From contig CAWEYR010000021.1 in the NCBI GenBank assembly GCA_963813345.1, forward strand, positions 1 through 64,000: DNA of 64,000 nt, in the 5' to 3' direction. The stretch is from CAWDDA01 sp963813345. Its GTDB lineage: Bacteria; Acidobacteriota; Blastocatellia; RBC074. Each line of letters begins with the position of its first letter. Position 1 is the stretch's first letter. Shown one piece after another: positions 18,823 to 27,560 of the stretch. The translations under genes and the position numbers were made by a program. The notes under the pieces are model-generated. The model made no database searches. It was not told the origin of the DNA and saw only the letters and a program-made list of their open reading frames with translations.

Positions 18823-19596
18823 CTACTCATTGAGCTTTTGCCTCTCCGGTGAGTTACTGTCGGCTGCTCCGAGCGTTTTCTCGACATTGATGGCTGGAGC
18901 ACCTTCACCGAGGGCCGGCGCCGCCGCTTCGGGAAGCAGGCCCATCTGACGCTTATAGGCACTCAGCATGTCCTGGGCTTCGATCGACGCGACTTCGGCT
19001 TCGATTTCGTTCATCTTGGAGTCGATCCCGGTCGATGCCAGCTCGGCCTTGGCTTCAGCTGATGCTACGCGGCGCGAAATCTTTTCGCGCATATCATCGA
19101 ACGTGGAGGAATCATCACCGATCTGAAAGCTTGCCATAGTCTGAGCAAGCTGCTCCTGCATTCGCGCCTGCTTGCTCGCCGCGATCAACTGCATTGCCTC
19201 ATCAGACTTGCGCTTCATCTGAAGAAGGTAGTTGTCTCTGAACTTGATCGCTTTTTCGGACGCAACTTTTGCATGTTGAAGCTGCGACCGCGTGGTTTCA
19301 ACCGCCTTCTGCGTTGTCTGCAACTCACCGATATAGGCGGTGGCAAGGTCGTCGCGCGTCATCTTGATCGCAGCCTTGACCTTGTTATCGAGCTCCGAGA
19401 GCCTTGTCTGCTGGCTCTCAAGCGTGCGAGCGAGCAACTTTTCGTTCGCCAGCACTTGTGCGACGTTGTTGTTCATCTCGGGAACTTTATCGCGCATGTC
19501 CCGGATGACCTGTTGCAGGATCATTTCGGGATCTTCAGCTTTTTCGATAAGTCCGCCGAAGATCGACCGGAACAGCCGTTTCAACCTACTCCACAT
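18823..19596 (-). CDS. pspA: PspA/IM30 family membrane-stress protein
   Basis: This 257-residue, almost wholly helical protein begins with the amphipathic membrane-binding helix WSRLKRLFRSIFGGLIEKAE, followed by DPEMILQQVIRDMRDKVPEM, both typical of PspA/Vipp1. These proteins belong to the ESCRT-III superfamily and form oligomers that support damaged inner membranes. The last 40 residues are a low-complexity extension beyond the core. There is no PspF, PspB or PspC nearby; instead a membrane coiled-coil protein, a TonB-C protein and a AAA ATPase follow on the same strand. The frame is intact. Confidence 0.93.
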   Translation of the reverse strand: MWSRLKRLFRSIFGGLIEKAEDPEMILQQVIRDMRDKVPEMNNNVAQVLANEKLLARTLESQQTRLSELDNKVKAAIKMTRDDLATAYIGELQTTQKAVETTRSQLQHAKVASEKAIKFRDNYLLQMKRKSDEAMQLIAASKQARMQEQLAQTMASFQIGDDSSTFDDMREKISRRVASAEAKAELASTGIDSKMNEIEAEVASIEAQDMLSAYKRQMGLLPEAAAPALGEGAPAINVEKTLGAADSNSPERQKLNE

Positions 19597-19682
19597 TTCG
19601 GGTCCCTTCCTTTCGCAATCGCCCGAAGTATATCAGCAGGTCGGGCGGAAGTCACACTTCGGAGCAGTTATCCGATCCGTTC

Positions 19683-20960
19683 TCAGATATGCGCATTCCG
19701 GCCAATATCACGCCTGAAATGCATACCTTCGAAGTGGATAGACTCGAGCGCTTTGTACGCCCGATCGGTGGCCTCACCAAGCGTTGCTGCTTTAGCGGTT
19801 ACTGCCAGAACCCTGCCGCCGGCAGTCGCCACATCGCCATTACCAGTCTCCTTTGTTCCAGCCTGAAAGACGACAACTCCTTCAATCCGCTCAGCTTCAT
19901 CGATTCCAGTGATGATCTTGCCCGTCTCGAAACCTCCAGGGTAGCCGCTCGACGCCATTACGATTGCGGTCGCTGAGTCGGTATTCCATACGATCTTAAC
20001 CCGCTCAAGTTCCTCTCGAGCTACCGCAAGGGAAATCTCCGCGAAGTCTGTATCGAGCCTGCGAACCAGGGCCTGCGTTTCAGGATCGCCAAACCTGACG
20101 TTGTACTCGAGCACTGATGGGCCGCTCGAGGTCAGCATTAAGCCGAAATAGAGAACTCCTCTAAACGGCATCCCGTCACGCCTGGCACCTTCGAGCGTCG
20201 GTTCCACAATCTTCGTTCTGATGAGAGCCTCGGTGGTATCGTCGAGCAAGCCGGGTTCCGAGAACGCTCCCATACCTCCGGTGTTCGGACCTTGATCCAG
20301 GTCAAACACACGTTTGTGATCCTGGGCAACCGCAAGCGGAGCATAGGTCCGGCCATCGGTAAAGACCAGGTAGGAGACCTCGCGCCCGCCAAGACACTCT
20401 TCGATCACGAGACGATTCCCGGCGCTACCCAATGTGTGCTTGACCATGAGTTCATCAATCGTACTCAACGCCTGATCCCTGTCGGCGGCGATTACCACGC
20501 CTTTTCCGGCTGCCAGACCGTCAGCTTTGATGACTACAGGGAATCCGGGAGCCCAGTCGTCGATAATGCGCCGCGCATCCTGCACGTTCAGAGCCGTGCG
20601 GTAACTGGCCGTCGGTATCGTATGGCGCGCCATGAACTCTTTAGCGAAGATCTTGCTGCCTTCAAGCTGCGCGGCATTCGCCGACGGCCCGAACACCGCA
20701 AGACCGCGGGCCGCAAACACATCCGCGATTCCGTCTACCAGGGGCTGCTCAGGACCGACAAAGGTGAGGTCGATTTTTTCGCGCGCCGCAAACTGGGCGA
20801 GTGCTTCGATATCGGCCGGATTGACATCGACGGGATCGGCAAGAGCACGAATACCTGCATTTGAAGATGCATTGTAGATGCGGGAAACGCGCGGGCTTCG
20901 CGCAAACGCCCAGACGATCGCATGCTCGCGTCCGCCCGAGCCAACAACCAGGATTTTCAT
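19683..20960 (-). CDS. purD: Phosphoribosylamine--glycine ligase
   Basis: PurD (GARS) joins glycine to phosphoribosylamine using ATP, the second step of purine synthesis. The 425-residue protein has all expected blocks: KILVVGSGGREHAI, LTFVGPEQPLVDGI, PVVIKADGLAAGKGVV (ATP-grasp), LVIEECLGGREVSYL, DHKRVFDLDQGPNTGGMGAF, and LEYNVRFGDPETQAL. The frame is intact. No other pur gene is in the window, so it is detached from any purine operon. A palindromic repeat sits just upstream of its start. Confidence 0.98.
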   Translation of the reverse strand: MKILVVGSGGREHAIVWAFARSPRVSRIYNASSNAGIRALADPVDVNPADIEALAQFAAREKIDLTFVGPEQPLVDGIADVFAARGLAVFGPSANAAQLEGSKIFAKEFMARHTIPTASYRTALNVQDARRIIDDWAPGFPVVIKADGLAAGKGVVIAADRDQALSTIDELMVKHTLGSAGNRLVIEECLGGREVSYLVFTDGRTYAPLAVAQDHKRVFDLDQGPNTGGMGAFSEPGLLDDTTEALIRTKIVEPTLEGARRDGMPFRGVLYFGLMLTSSGPSVLEYNVRFGDPETQALVRRLDTDFAEISLAVAREELERVKIVWNTDSATAIVMASSGYPGGFETGKIITGIDEAERIEGVVVFQAGTKETGNGDVATAGGRVLAVTAKAATLGEATDRAYKALESIHFEGMHFRRDIGRNAHI

Positions 20961-20980
20961 GGGGCAACTTTAGCAGAAGA

Positions 20981-21111
20981 GGGGATCGGGGGTCAGGGGT
21001 CGGGGATCGGGGAAGTCAGTGATTGAGTTCAAGCTTTAGCTTGGGTTTCACATTCGAACTCAAGCTGAGCAAGCTGAAGCTTGAACTCCATACCCCGATC
21101 CCCGACCCCTG
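20981..21111. repeat. Composite palindromic repeat type A, copy 3
   Basis: Inner arms GAGTTCAAGCTTTAGCTTG (21025-21043) and CAAGCTGAAGCTTGAACTC (21070-21088) are nested in outer arms GGGGTCGGGGATCGGGG (20996-21012) and CCCCGATCCCCGACCCC (21093-21109). It lies between the HAD-HerA gene and purD, which run in the same direction. Confidence 0.9.
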
Positions 21112-21115
21112 CTCT

Positions 21116-22825
21116 TCACGCCGATGCGGTATATCGCTTCTCGATTGCTGCCTTGATTGCAGCGCGGCTTTCGGCGGCGGATAAGTCGCGATTCTCGACG
21201 CGCGCTGCTTCTTCGGCGAGGCTCTCGTTCTTGATCACATCGCGGAACCAGTGAGAGTACTCACCATTGTGGAGATGAAAAAGCCAGGTCTCATCATCGA
21301 CGCCCTCGGCAAGTTGCATGAAGACCATCAGATTCTGCGCGCGTAAGTTGAGTTTGCCTTCAGCCCCGCGGAAATAGAAGCTGAGTTCCGGAGCAAGCTC
21401 GCCTTCGGCGTACTTGCGGTGATGCCGCCGCCGTACACCGCTCGGTGGCAAACTGCGAATCCAGACAGGTCCATCCTCTGAGCGACGCGACCAGACGATA
21501 GCATCACCCTTCTCGAGTTTGACGGGTGCAAGCGTTGGCACTGGCTCGTTAACCACCTCGCAGAACGCGCGTAAGATCCGTTCTGGCTCTTCTCCAATCG
21601 CGATCACCACGTCGGCTATTGCGAGAGCTTCCACGCTGACATGTTCAGGCTCTACTGTAATCATCAGAACTCCGGAGATGCCCCGTGGAATGGAAAGCTT
21701 CGCGGGGCTGTATGCCGGGTTGAGCAGATGATGCGTTTCGTCGATTACAAGCCAGTGAGGCCGGCCCGACCGCGATCGCATCTCAAGCAGGCGCGAAAAG
21801 AGTTCGACGAAAAACGGGGGCCGATTGTGAAGTGAAAGCCCCAGCAGATTTACTACGACGTGTTCTTCCGGCCTGCGAAGCACTTCAAGCACTTCGTTCG
21901 TGGCCGGTGGACGGCTTCCATCGCCGAGTACGACGGCACCTTCGAGTTCAGAGTAGTCGCCCTCTGGGTCAATAATACAGAGTTGATATGCGCGTTCGAT
22001 CAAACGTTCGATGACACCGGTTGCGAGGGTCGTTTTCCCGCCTTGCGATGAACCGGCAAGCAAGACATTTACGCCATACGGCGCCAAATGCATCTCTGAC
22101 CCATCAGAACGCATACCCAGGGGAATGAGATACCGGCTCAAACGCGGCTCAATCTCTGCCAGATCGGAGTCCAGGAGGAGGTCGACCAATTCCCTGACGC
22201 CGGCTCCATGATCTCCAGTCGTCACCCAGTCGGCGCGTTCTTTCAGCATCGGTAGTGCGTTCGAAACCGCGACCGCGGCCTCGCACACGGTGAGGAACGC
22301 ATGGTCATTCTCGGCATCTCCAATTCCTACGCAATTGTGCGGCGAGAGCTCGAGTTCAGTAAGGGCGGCGGTCAGGCCCGTCGCCTTGTTCACTCCGGAC
22401 GGCAACACCATGACCGCGCCCTTATTGAAGATCACTTGCAGCTCGAGCCCCATGTCGCGGATGGTCTCCAGCACCGCATTCTCGTGCGGCACCCATGTCG
22501 CTACAATGACGCGTCCAAAGGCGATCGGTGCAACCCCGCGCCGCTCGAGCTGCCGCACAAACTCTGCAGGTGGCCTCTCAGCAAGGACCCTCTCCTCTTT
22601 CGTCGCAGGCCGGTAGAGAAGTGCGCCGTTCTCAAGCACAGCCCGATCGAAGAGATCCAGCCGGTCGAAGTTCTTTTCAAGGTCTTCGAGCTCGCGTCCC
22701 GACACGAGAATCAGCTTTCGCCCCGATTGGCGTACGCGTTCGAGCGCCTCGATCGTGTCATCGTTAACACGGCCGTTATGGGCAATCGTCCCGTCGTAAT
22801 CACACGCGAGTGCCAGGTACCGCAT
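21116..22825 (-). CDS. HAD phosphatase fused to HerA-like P-loop ATPase
   Basis: A 569-residue fusion in one intact frame. Residues 1-215 are a Cof/phosphoglycolate-type HAD hydrolase: DYDGT (9-13) with nucleophile Asp, VSGRE (motif II), NKATG Lys, and GIGDAEND (167-174). Residues 240-430 are a HerA/DUF87-like ATPase: LLAGSSQGGKTTLA (Walker A, about 258-266), IIDPEGDY, and HWLVIDETHHLL (Walker B, 357-368). A C-terminal region of about 110 residues (NLMVFMQLAEGVDDETWLF and on) is unassigned. HAD enzymes of this type act on phosphorylated metabolites, whereas HerA-like ATPases move DNA or protein. The joint role is unknown. It has no signal peptide. Confidence 0.88.
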   Translation of the reverse strand: MRYLALACDYDGTIAHNGRVNDDTIEALERVRQSGRKLILVSGRELEDLEKNFDRLDLFDRAVLENGALLYRPATKEERVLAERPPAEFVRQLERRGVAPIAFGRVIVATWVPHENAVLETIRDMGLELQVIFNKGAVMVLPSGVNKATGLTAALTELELSPHNCVGIGDAENDHAFLTVCEAAVAVSNALPMLKERADWVTTGDHGAGVRELVDLLLDSDLAEIEPRLSRYLIPLGMRSDGSEMHLAPYGVNVLLAGSSQGGKTTLATGVIERLIERAYQLCIIDPEGDYSELEGAVVLGDGSRPPATNEVLEVLRRPEEHVVVNLLGLSLHNRPPFFVELFSRLLEMRSRSGRPHWLVIDETHHLLNPAYSPAKLSIPRGISGVLMITVEPEHVSVEALAIADVVIAIGEEPERILRAFCEVVNEPVPTLAPVKLEKGDAIVWSRRSEDGPVWIRSLPPSGVRRRHHRKYAEGELAPELSFYFRGAEGKLNLRAQNLMVFMQLAEGVDDETWLFHLHNGEYSHWFRDVIKNESLAEEAARVENRDLSAAESRAAIKAAIEKRYTASA

Positions 22826-22874
22826 TCTCAGTTCCCCTTGTCCATTTTTTCCGCACCAATCCCGCTATCTTACA

Positions 22875-22925
22875 GCAAGCAAAAGGAGGACGAATCGATA
22901 CAATACTCGTACCGATTCGTCCTCC
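22875..22925 (-). terminator. Probable intrinsic terminator of the CHRD gene
   Basis: A 13-base stem (GGAGGACGAATCG, 22885-22897, with its complement at 22913-22925) is followed on the minus strand by TTTTGCTTGC. It lies about 70 bases after the CHRD gene stop. Confidence 0.6.
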
Positions 22926-22952
22926 ATGCAAAAAGCGAGAATCTGAAGCAGG

Positions 22953-22986
22953 CTGGGAGCGTCAGGCTCTAGCCTGGCGCTCCCGG
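22953..22986. repeat. Short hairpin repeat, type D outer arm
   Basis: GGGAGCGTCAGGCT and AGCCTGGCGCTCCC form an imperfect hairpin just after the CHRD gene stop. The same unit forms the outer arms of the large element at 28963-29291. Confidence 0.75.
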
Positions 22987-22992
22987 GACCAG

Positions 22993-24908
22993 CTACCGGA
23001 TTCGAAACTTGACGGTATTTGAGGTCTTCCCATCTGCAGTCACGACCAGATCGACCTCGCCACGTCCGGCGAGTGAAGCAGGAACCATGAAATTCATCTG
23101 ATCGGAACCGACAAACGTGCCATGTGCTCCTGAGAAGGTCCGGCGTAATGGCAGTCCCACCAAGAGTGATGGTAGGAGTTGCCGATGCAAACCTGACACC
23201 TGTCAGGTAGAGTTGAACGAATGAGCCCACGTCAATAGCATTCGTTGTCCCATTCGAGTTACCGAGCGAAGTGTTGAAGTTGACACCGTCAGTCGATGCG
23301 AGTCCCACTGCAGCTCCCGTGCCCATCGAGTTCGTGGTGAATATTGCCGGTGCTACCTGCTCGACTGTCACCTTGCCTTGAGATACCTTGCCATTCTTGT
23401 TGACGACGACAACATCGACCTGTCCCGGCAAAGTACCTGGAGTCACGTGGCAGTTGATCTGAGGATCGGAAACATAGAAAAGCCCCGCCTCGGCTCCATT
23501 GAAAAGGACGGTCGAGCCATCCAGCGATGTCGGCAGAGGTATCGTTGTTCCGCTGACTGGCGCCGTTGCCAGGTCATCGCCAAAGATGGAAGCGATACTG
23601 TCCGGAGCAACTCTCGGCGCATATCGGGCCGCGTCGACTGTACTGGCGGCCACCGGGTTGAGATTGCTTGAGTTTGCCACGACGATGAAGAGTGGCATCG
23701 ATCGAGGTCCATCGCTTCGTCGCGCCTGCACCGCGAGTATGCCCGGAGTGGCAAGCAGATATGCCGGAATCGTGGCAGTCAGTTTGCCTATAGCCGGATC
23801 GAAGTCTGAGACTACAAGCTCGTCATTTACGAGTATCCCGGATCCGTCATCTATTGCAGACGAGGTCAACTCGATGGTCTCGTCCGAGCCGCCCGCCGTG
23901 ATTACGTACTTCGAGGCGCGGTAGAGAGTGGGCGAGTTTGTAAGAATTGTAGGTTGGCTTCCGAGGGCCGGAAGTTGCGCTCGAATGGCGCCGCCGGGAT
24001 GCGCGGGAACCGCAGTGTGAAGGTTGACATAAAAACCAGCCGGATTGGCAAGCAGCCGTCGCAGTGCCGCTATCGAAGCTGCAGTATTGATCGCTACCGG
24101 AAGATTGATCGCTCCTCTCCCGGTTGGAGAAATCACGCGGTTTGTACCTGAAATCCTCGTATCGAAGAGGATTGGCCCATTGACTCCTGCTACCTGTTCG
24201 TGAATGTGGAGACCCGTGATCTGGACTTCACCCGGAAAAACGTAGAACACCGTGAAGACCATGGTGCCGCCCGTTACCTGACCGAGCGCATCGCGCGTGA
24301 TATCAATCGTAATTGTCGCGCGCCCTGAAGCGAAGAGCGTCGGTATCGGGGGCACTTCATTCATCGGGTCCATAAAAACTGTGGCGCCGATTCTTTCAAT
24401 AAACTTCGTCAACTGACCCCGGATGGCTCCCGCCGGGTTGAAATTTGTGTGAAGGTTTACATAGAAGCGCGATGGATTTGCAATCAGTCTCCTGAACACG
24501 GCCACGGTAGCGTCCGAAACTGTTGCCTGAATGGTGACCATGCCAGAACCTGAAGGAAAGACTGTCTGTGAGCCGCTCAGACTCGGGTTGATTACAACCG
24601 GGCCGTTTGCGGTCGCTGCACCCTCGTGTATGTGGTGGCCGGTGATGGTAATCGGACCGGGCGGAAAGTTGAAAAATGTCTGGAAAATGACCGATCCCGC
24701 CGACAATGTTTCCAGAGCCGTCGCGATTGACATCCACGGTGAGGTTTGTGTAACCCGTCGCATTCGCCGGGGCCGGCGGGTTCGGGGTGACTTCTGCGGC
24801 GCCTGTTAGCGGCACAGTCGCGGTTAATGTTTCTGCTTTGATCTCAATGGCGAACGTGAGGATCGCCAATGAAACGAGTAGAAAAGCAAATTGTCTTCGC
24901 TTACTCAT
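22993..24908 (-). CDS. Secreted CHRD-domain protein with acidobacterial C-terminal domain
   Basis: ATG 24908 opens a signal peptide (FAFLLVSLAILTFAIEIKA). Two CHRD domains follow: one split by a frame change near 24700, containing ITITGHHIHEGAA and FYVNLHTNFNPAGAIRGQL, and one intact, containing VQITGLHIHEQ and FYVNLHTAVPAHPGGAIRAQ. The last 220 residues form a Solibacter-type C-terminal domain (VAPDSIASIFGDDLA; INCHVTPGTLPGQV), ending, after another frame change near 23160, in VGSDQMNFMVPASLAGRGEV and a stop at 22993. CHRD domains are beta-rich modules of unknown activity found in secreted proteins. A terminator follows. Confidence 0.8.
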
Positions 24909-25065
24909 ATCACACTCCCTTTCCTGAACTGGACGGTCTGAAGCGCTTGAGAGGAAGTTAAGGCGCGCGGCCCCCGCAACTGCCTGACCGCGCGCCCAGA
25001 ATTTTAGTTATGCGCAAGAGACAGCGTGAGATGCGGTCCCCTGCGCCTAGCTTAACACCACAAGA

Positions 25066-26382
25066 TCACTTGATGTTAATCTTTACTGTGTTTGCTGTTA
25101 CCGTATCGACGGTAAACAGTACATCTACATCACCCCTTCCGGCAAGTGTCCGGTTGATTCGAATATTGGCTTGATCAAGGCCGACGTAGACAGGATGCGC
25201 GAGCGCGTCAAGTACCTGCCGCGGGCTCACCTCCGATCGTGGTCGTCACTGCCGCAAGGCTCGACCGGTTTCGAAACGCCGTTCCATACAGGATCAGGAA
25301 TACCTGATCGGTGTCGGGTCCGAGATCAATCGGTATGGGCACATACGTGCTTGTGGCTTGATCGAATCGGACTATCTCTTCGTATGCCGACGACCCGTCA
25401 CCTCGCAATCGGAAAATCTGTGCCGCAGCATAGCCAGTTCCACTTGAGTTAGCGGTAAATATGGCCAGGCCGAACGTTGACTATTTGAACGTGCCCTGCA
25501 GCAATTGTCTGGCCACCCAGAACCACCCTTGCGGTTGCATGCCCATTTACGCTTCCATTTGGAACAAGAAAGTTGATCTGGCCGCTTGTGCCGCCGAGAA
25601 CAAAGAATAGCGCCGCACGGACGTTCGACCATGGGCAGCGTCAGTAACTCGAACACTTACACCGAGCATCTCTTCAGGAAGTGGGATAGTCGTTGCAGAT
25701 TGCAAACCCTGAAACGCAAGGTTGGAGAAACCCGACGCTATCGAATCCTCCGATACGGGCGCCGTAGGGTTAAAACTTGCCCCTGAAACAACTGCAAAGT
25801 TAGGGGTCGGCTGTTGAGCGCCGACGGCAACATTCGTCGTGTAGATCGAATCGCCATCGGTGGAATTGCATTACCGTTCGCAGCGTTGCCAGCAACGTAA
25901 AACGTCACGGTGCCCGGTGCTGGTTGCCGGCGCTGTCCATCTGAACATCCATAAACCCTGACCACTCGACGGCGCTGTTCCAGCAGAGTGTGTTCGATAT
26001 AAACGCGTTGAGGGCCGCAGACGAGTTCTTCAGCTGCGTCCTTTGCGGCTCAATGAGCTCAATCGTGCCTGCAGATTGACCGTTGCCCCCAATCGCTGTC
26101 AGCTGGAACCCAAAGCTCGCGCGACCCGCCTGATTGAGTCTGACGGTGACAACAATCTGTTGACCGGCTGTGTAATTCTGCGGGAAGTCCTTCAATCGTA
26201 AGAACTCCTCCCGTGGGTCCGCCGCCATGACAAGATGTACAAGTCGACTTCTCCTGGAGCACCCGTAAGCCCGGGATCAGGACCTCCTGAAAATGCTGTT
26301 GCTTTTTTTCAGAGAATCCAAAGAAGACAAACAAGACAATCGACGCCGTTAAGACAACCAGTTTGAGTGTCTTTCCATTCAT
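25066..26382 (-). CDS. Secreted Reeler-like / choice-of-anchor protein with CxxCH, frameshifted
   Basis: ATG 26382, with AGAGGTAGG upstream, opens an N-terminal hydrophobic helix ([19 protein letters not shown]). Next comes [14 protein letters not shown] (a CxxCH), then a Reeler-like beta domain ([61 protein letters not shown]). The C-terminus is a second Solibacter-type domain ([36 protein letters not shown]), ending in KINIK at a TGA at 25066-25068. At least four frame changes are needed. CxxCH can bind haem c, but in this family it occurs next to the anchor domain and haem attachment is not proven. It is similar in build to the CHRD gene upstream. Confidence 0.65.
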
Positions 26383-26565
26383 AAAGCTACCTACCTCTTT
26401 CACCCACGAGTGTGAATCTTTCAATGAATAATGTGTTAGATAGTCGGGTCCTTGACGGGGATTAAGCAAAGGCCGTACCAGCCATAACTACAAGGAATCT
26501 GCCTGCGGAGGGATATTTCGAAAGGATAATGCCACATTTAGTGACAGATCGAGAGACAGTATGAG

Positions 26566-26652
26566 GGTACGTTGTACCGCCTTTAAGGCGGAATCGTTGA
26601 ATTCCAGAGTTCTATCAGTCACGATTCCGCCTGAACGGCGGTACAACGTACC
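26566..26652. repeat. Palindromic repeat type B, copy 2
   Basis: Arms GGTACGTTGTACCGCC plus TTTAAGGCGGAATCGT (26566-26597) pair with ACGATTCCGCCTGAACGGCG plus GTACAACGTACC (26621-26652), with a loop of about 23 bases. It abuts the stop codon of the ROK gene and may form its transcript end. Confidence 0.9.
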
Positions 26653-27515
26653 TAGCCCATCGCACTCACTCCAGCGCCGATGATCGCCGTTTCGTCACTC
26701 ATGTGGACCAGTTCGAATGAGGTTCCCTGCAAAGGGCTCATCTTGACCATCTCATTAACGTACAAATCGAGCAGACCGACCTGCACATACTTCGAGTTTG
26801 GTCCGGATATGAAGAATTTTCCAGGACCATCCAGATGAACGCTTGTCGCTGTCGCAGCCGCGAGAGCTCGATGCCACAGCTTGACGAATGTCGCGCACCT
26901 CAAATCGCCTTCAGCTGCCTGCTCAAAAACCTCTTCCGGTTCGAGATCGAGAAAGCGAAGTCTCATCGCCCGTTCACCCATGATGCCCTCGACATGTCCC
27001 GAGCCGCCGCACTGACAGAAATGCTCCTTTGAATCCAGCGTTACTACCATGTGCCCGCCTTCCCAGACTCCGGGAACCAGCGGATATCGGCCAAATCCGA
27101 TGCCGCCTCCGAGCCACCACACGCGGACAAGCTTATCGAGATGCCCGAGATTTGCGGCGACACCAGCCGCCATAGCGTCGGCATCATTCACTATCTTCAC
27201 CGGCACGTTTAACCCGCTTCGCGAAAGAAGCCCCGCCAGCGCCTCACCCAGATGCTTGCCCTTCATCTGCTGAAGATTCGGGGACTCTTCGACAACTCCA
27301 TCACGGATGATCCCAGGCACGCCTACGCCGACAGCATCCACAGGCTCGCCTCGACGCACGACATCAATCAGTCGAACGATGCGGTCGACAATCTCTTCTG
27401 CGGGCATCTCGACCAGTGAATCCGAATGAATCTCGATTCCGCTCGAGAGTGCATGATCCTCAACTACGCCTGCGGCTATGTGCTCTGCCGCGAGAACGCC
27501 TATGGTTCGGTTCAT
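26652..27515 (-). CDS. ROK-family protein lacking the N-terminal phosphate-binding motif
   Basis: The 287-residue product has ROK features: VDAVGVGVPGIIRDGVV, VPVKIVNDADAMAAGVAANL (catalytic Asp in NDADA), GGGIGFGRYP, and the zinc-site-like CQCGGSGHVEG. The DxGGT motif that binds ATP phosphate near the N-terminus of sugar kinases is absent: the protein begins MNRTIGVLAAEHIAAGVVED. Zinc ligands would be Cys-Cys plus His where Cys is usual. It could be a shortened glucokinase-like enzyme or a non-catalytic sugar sensor; no HTH domain is present. The gene sits 45 bases from the SthA-like gene, same strand, so both may be cotranscribed. Confidence 0.8.
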   Translation of the reverse strand: MNRTIGVLAAEHIAAGVVEDHALSSGIEIHSDSLVEMPAEEIVDRIVRLIDVVRRGEPVDAVGVGVPGIIRDGVVEESPNLQQMKGKHLGEALAGLLSRSGLNVPVKIVNDADAMAAGVAANLGHLDKLVRVWWLGGGIGFGRYPLVPGVWEGGHMVVTLDSKEHFCQCGGSGHVEGIMGERAMRLRFLDLEPEEVFEQAAEGDLRCATFVKLWHRALAAATATSVHLDGPGKFFISGPNSKYVQVGLLDLYVNEMVKMSPLQGTSFELVHMSDETAIIGAGVSAMG

Positions 27516-27560
27516 TTTCTTTCCTGCCTTCTGGATGCCTTTTGGATGCCTGTTGGATGC

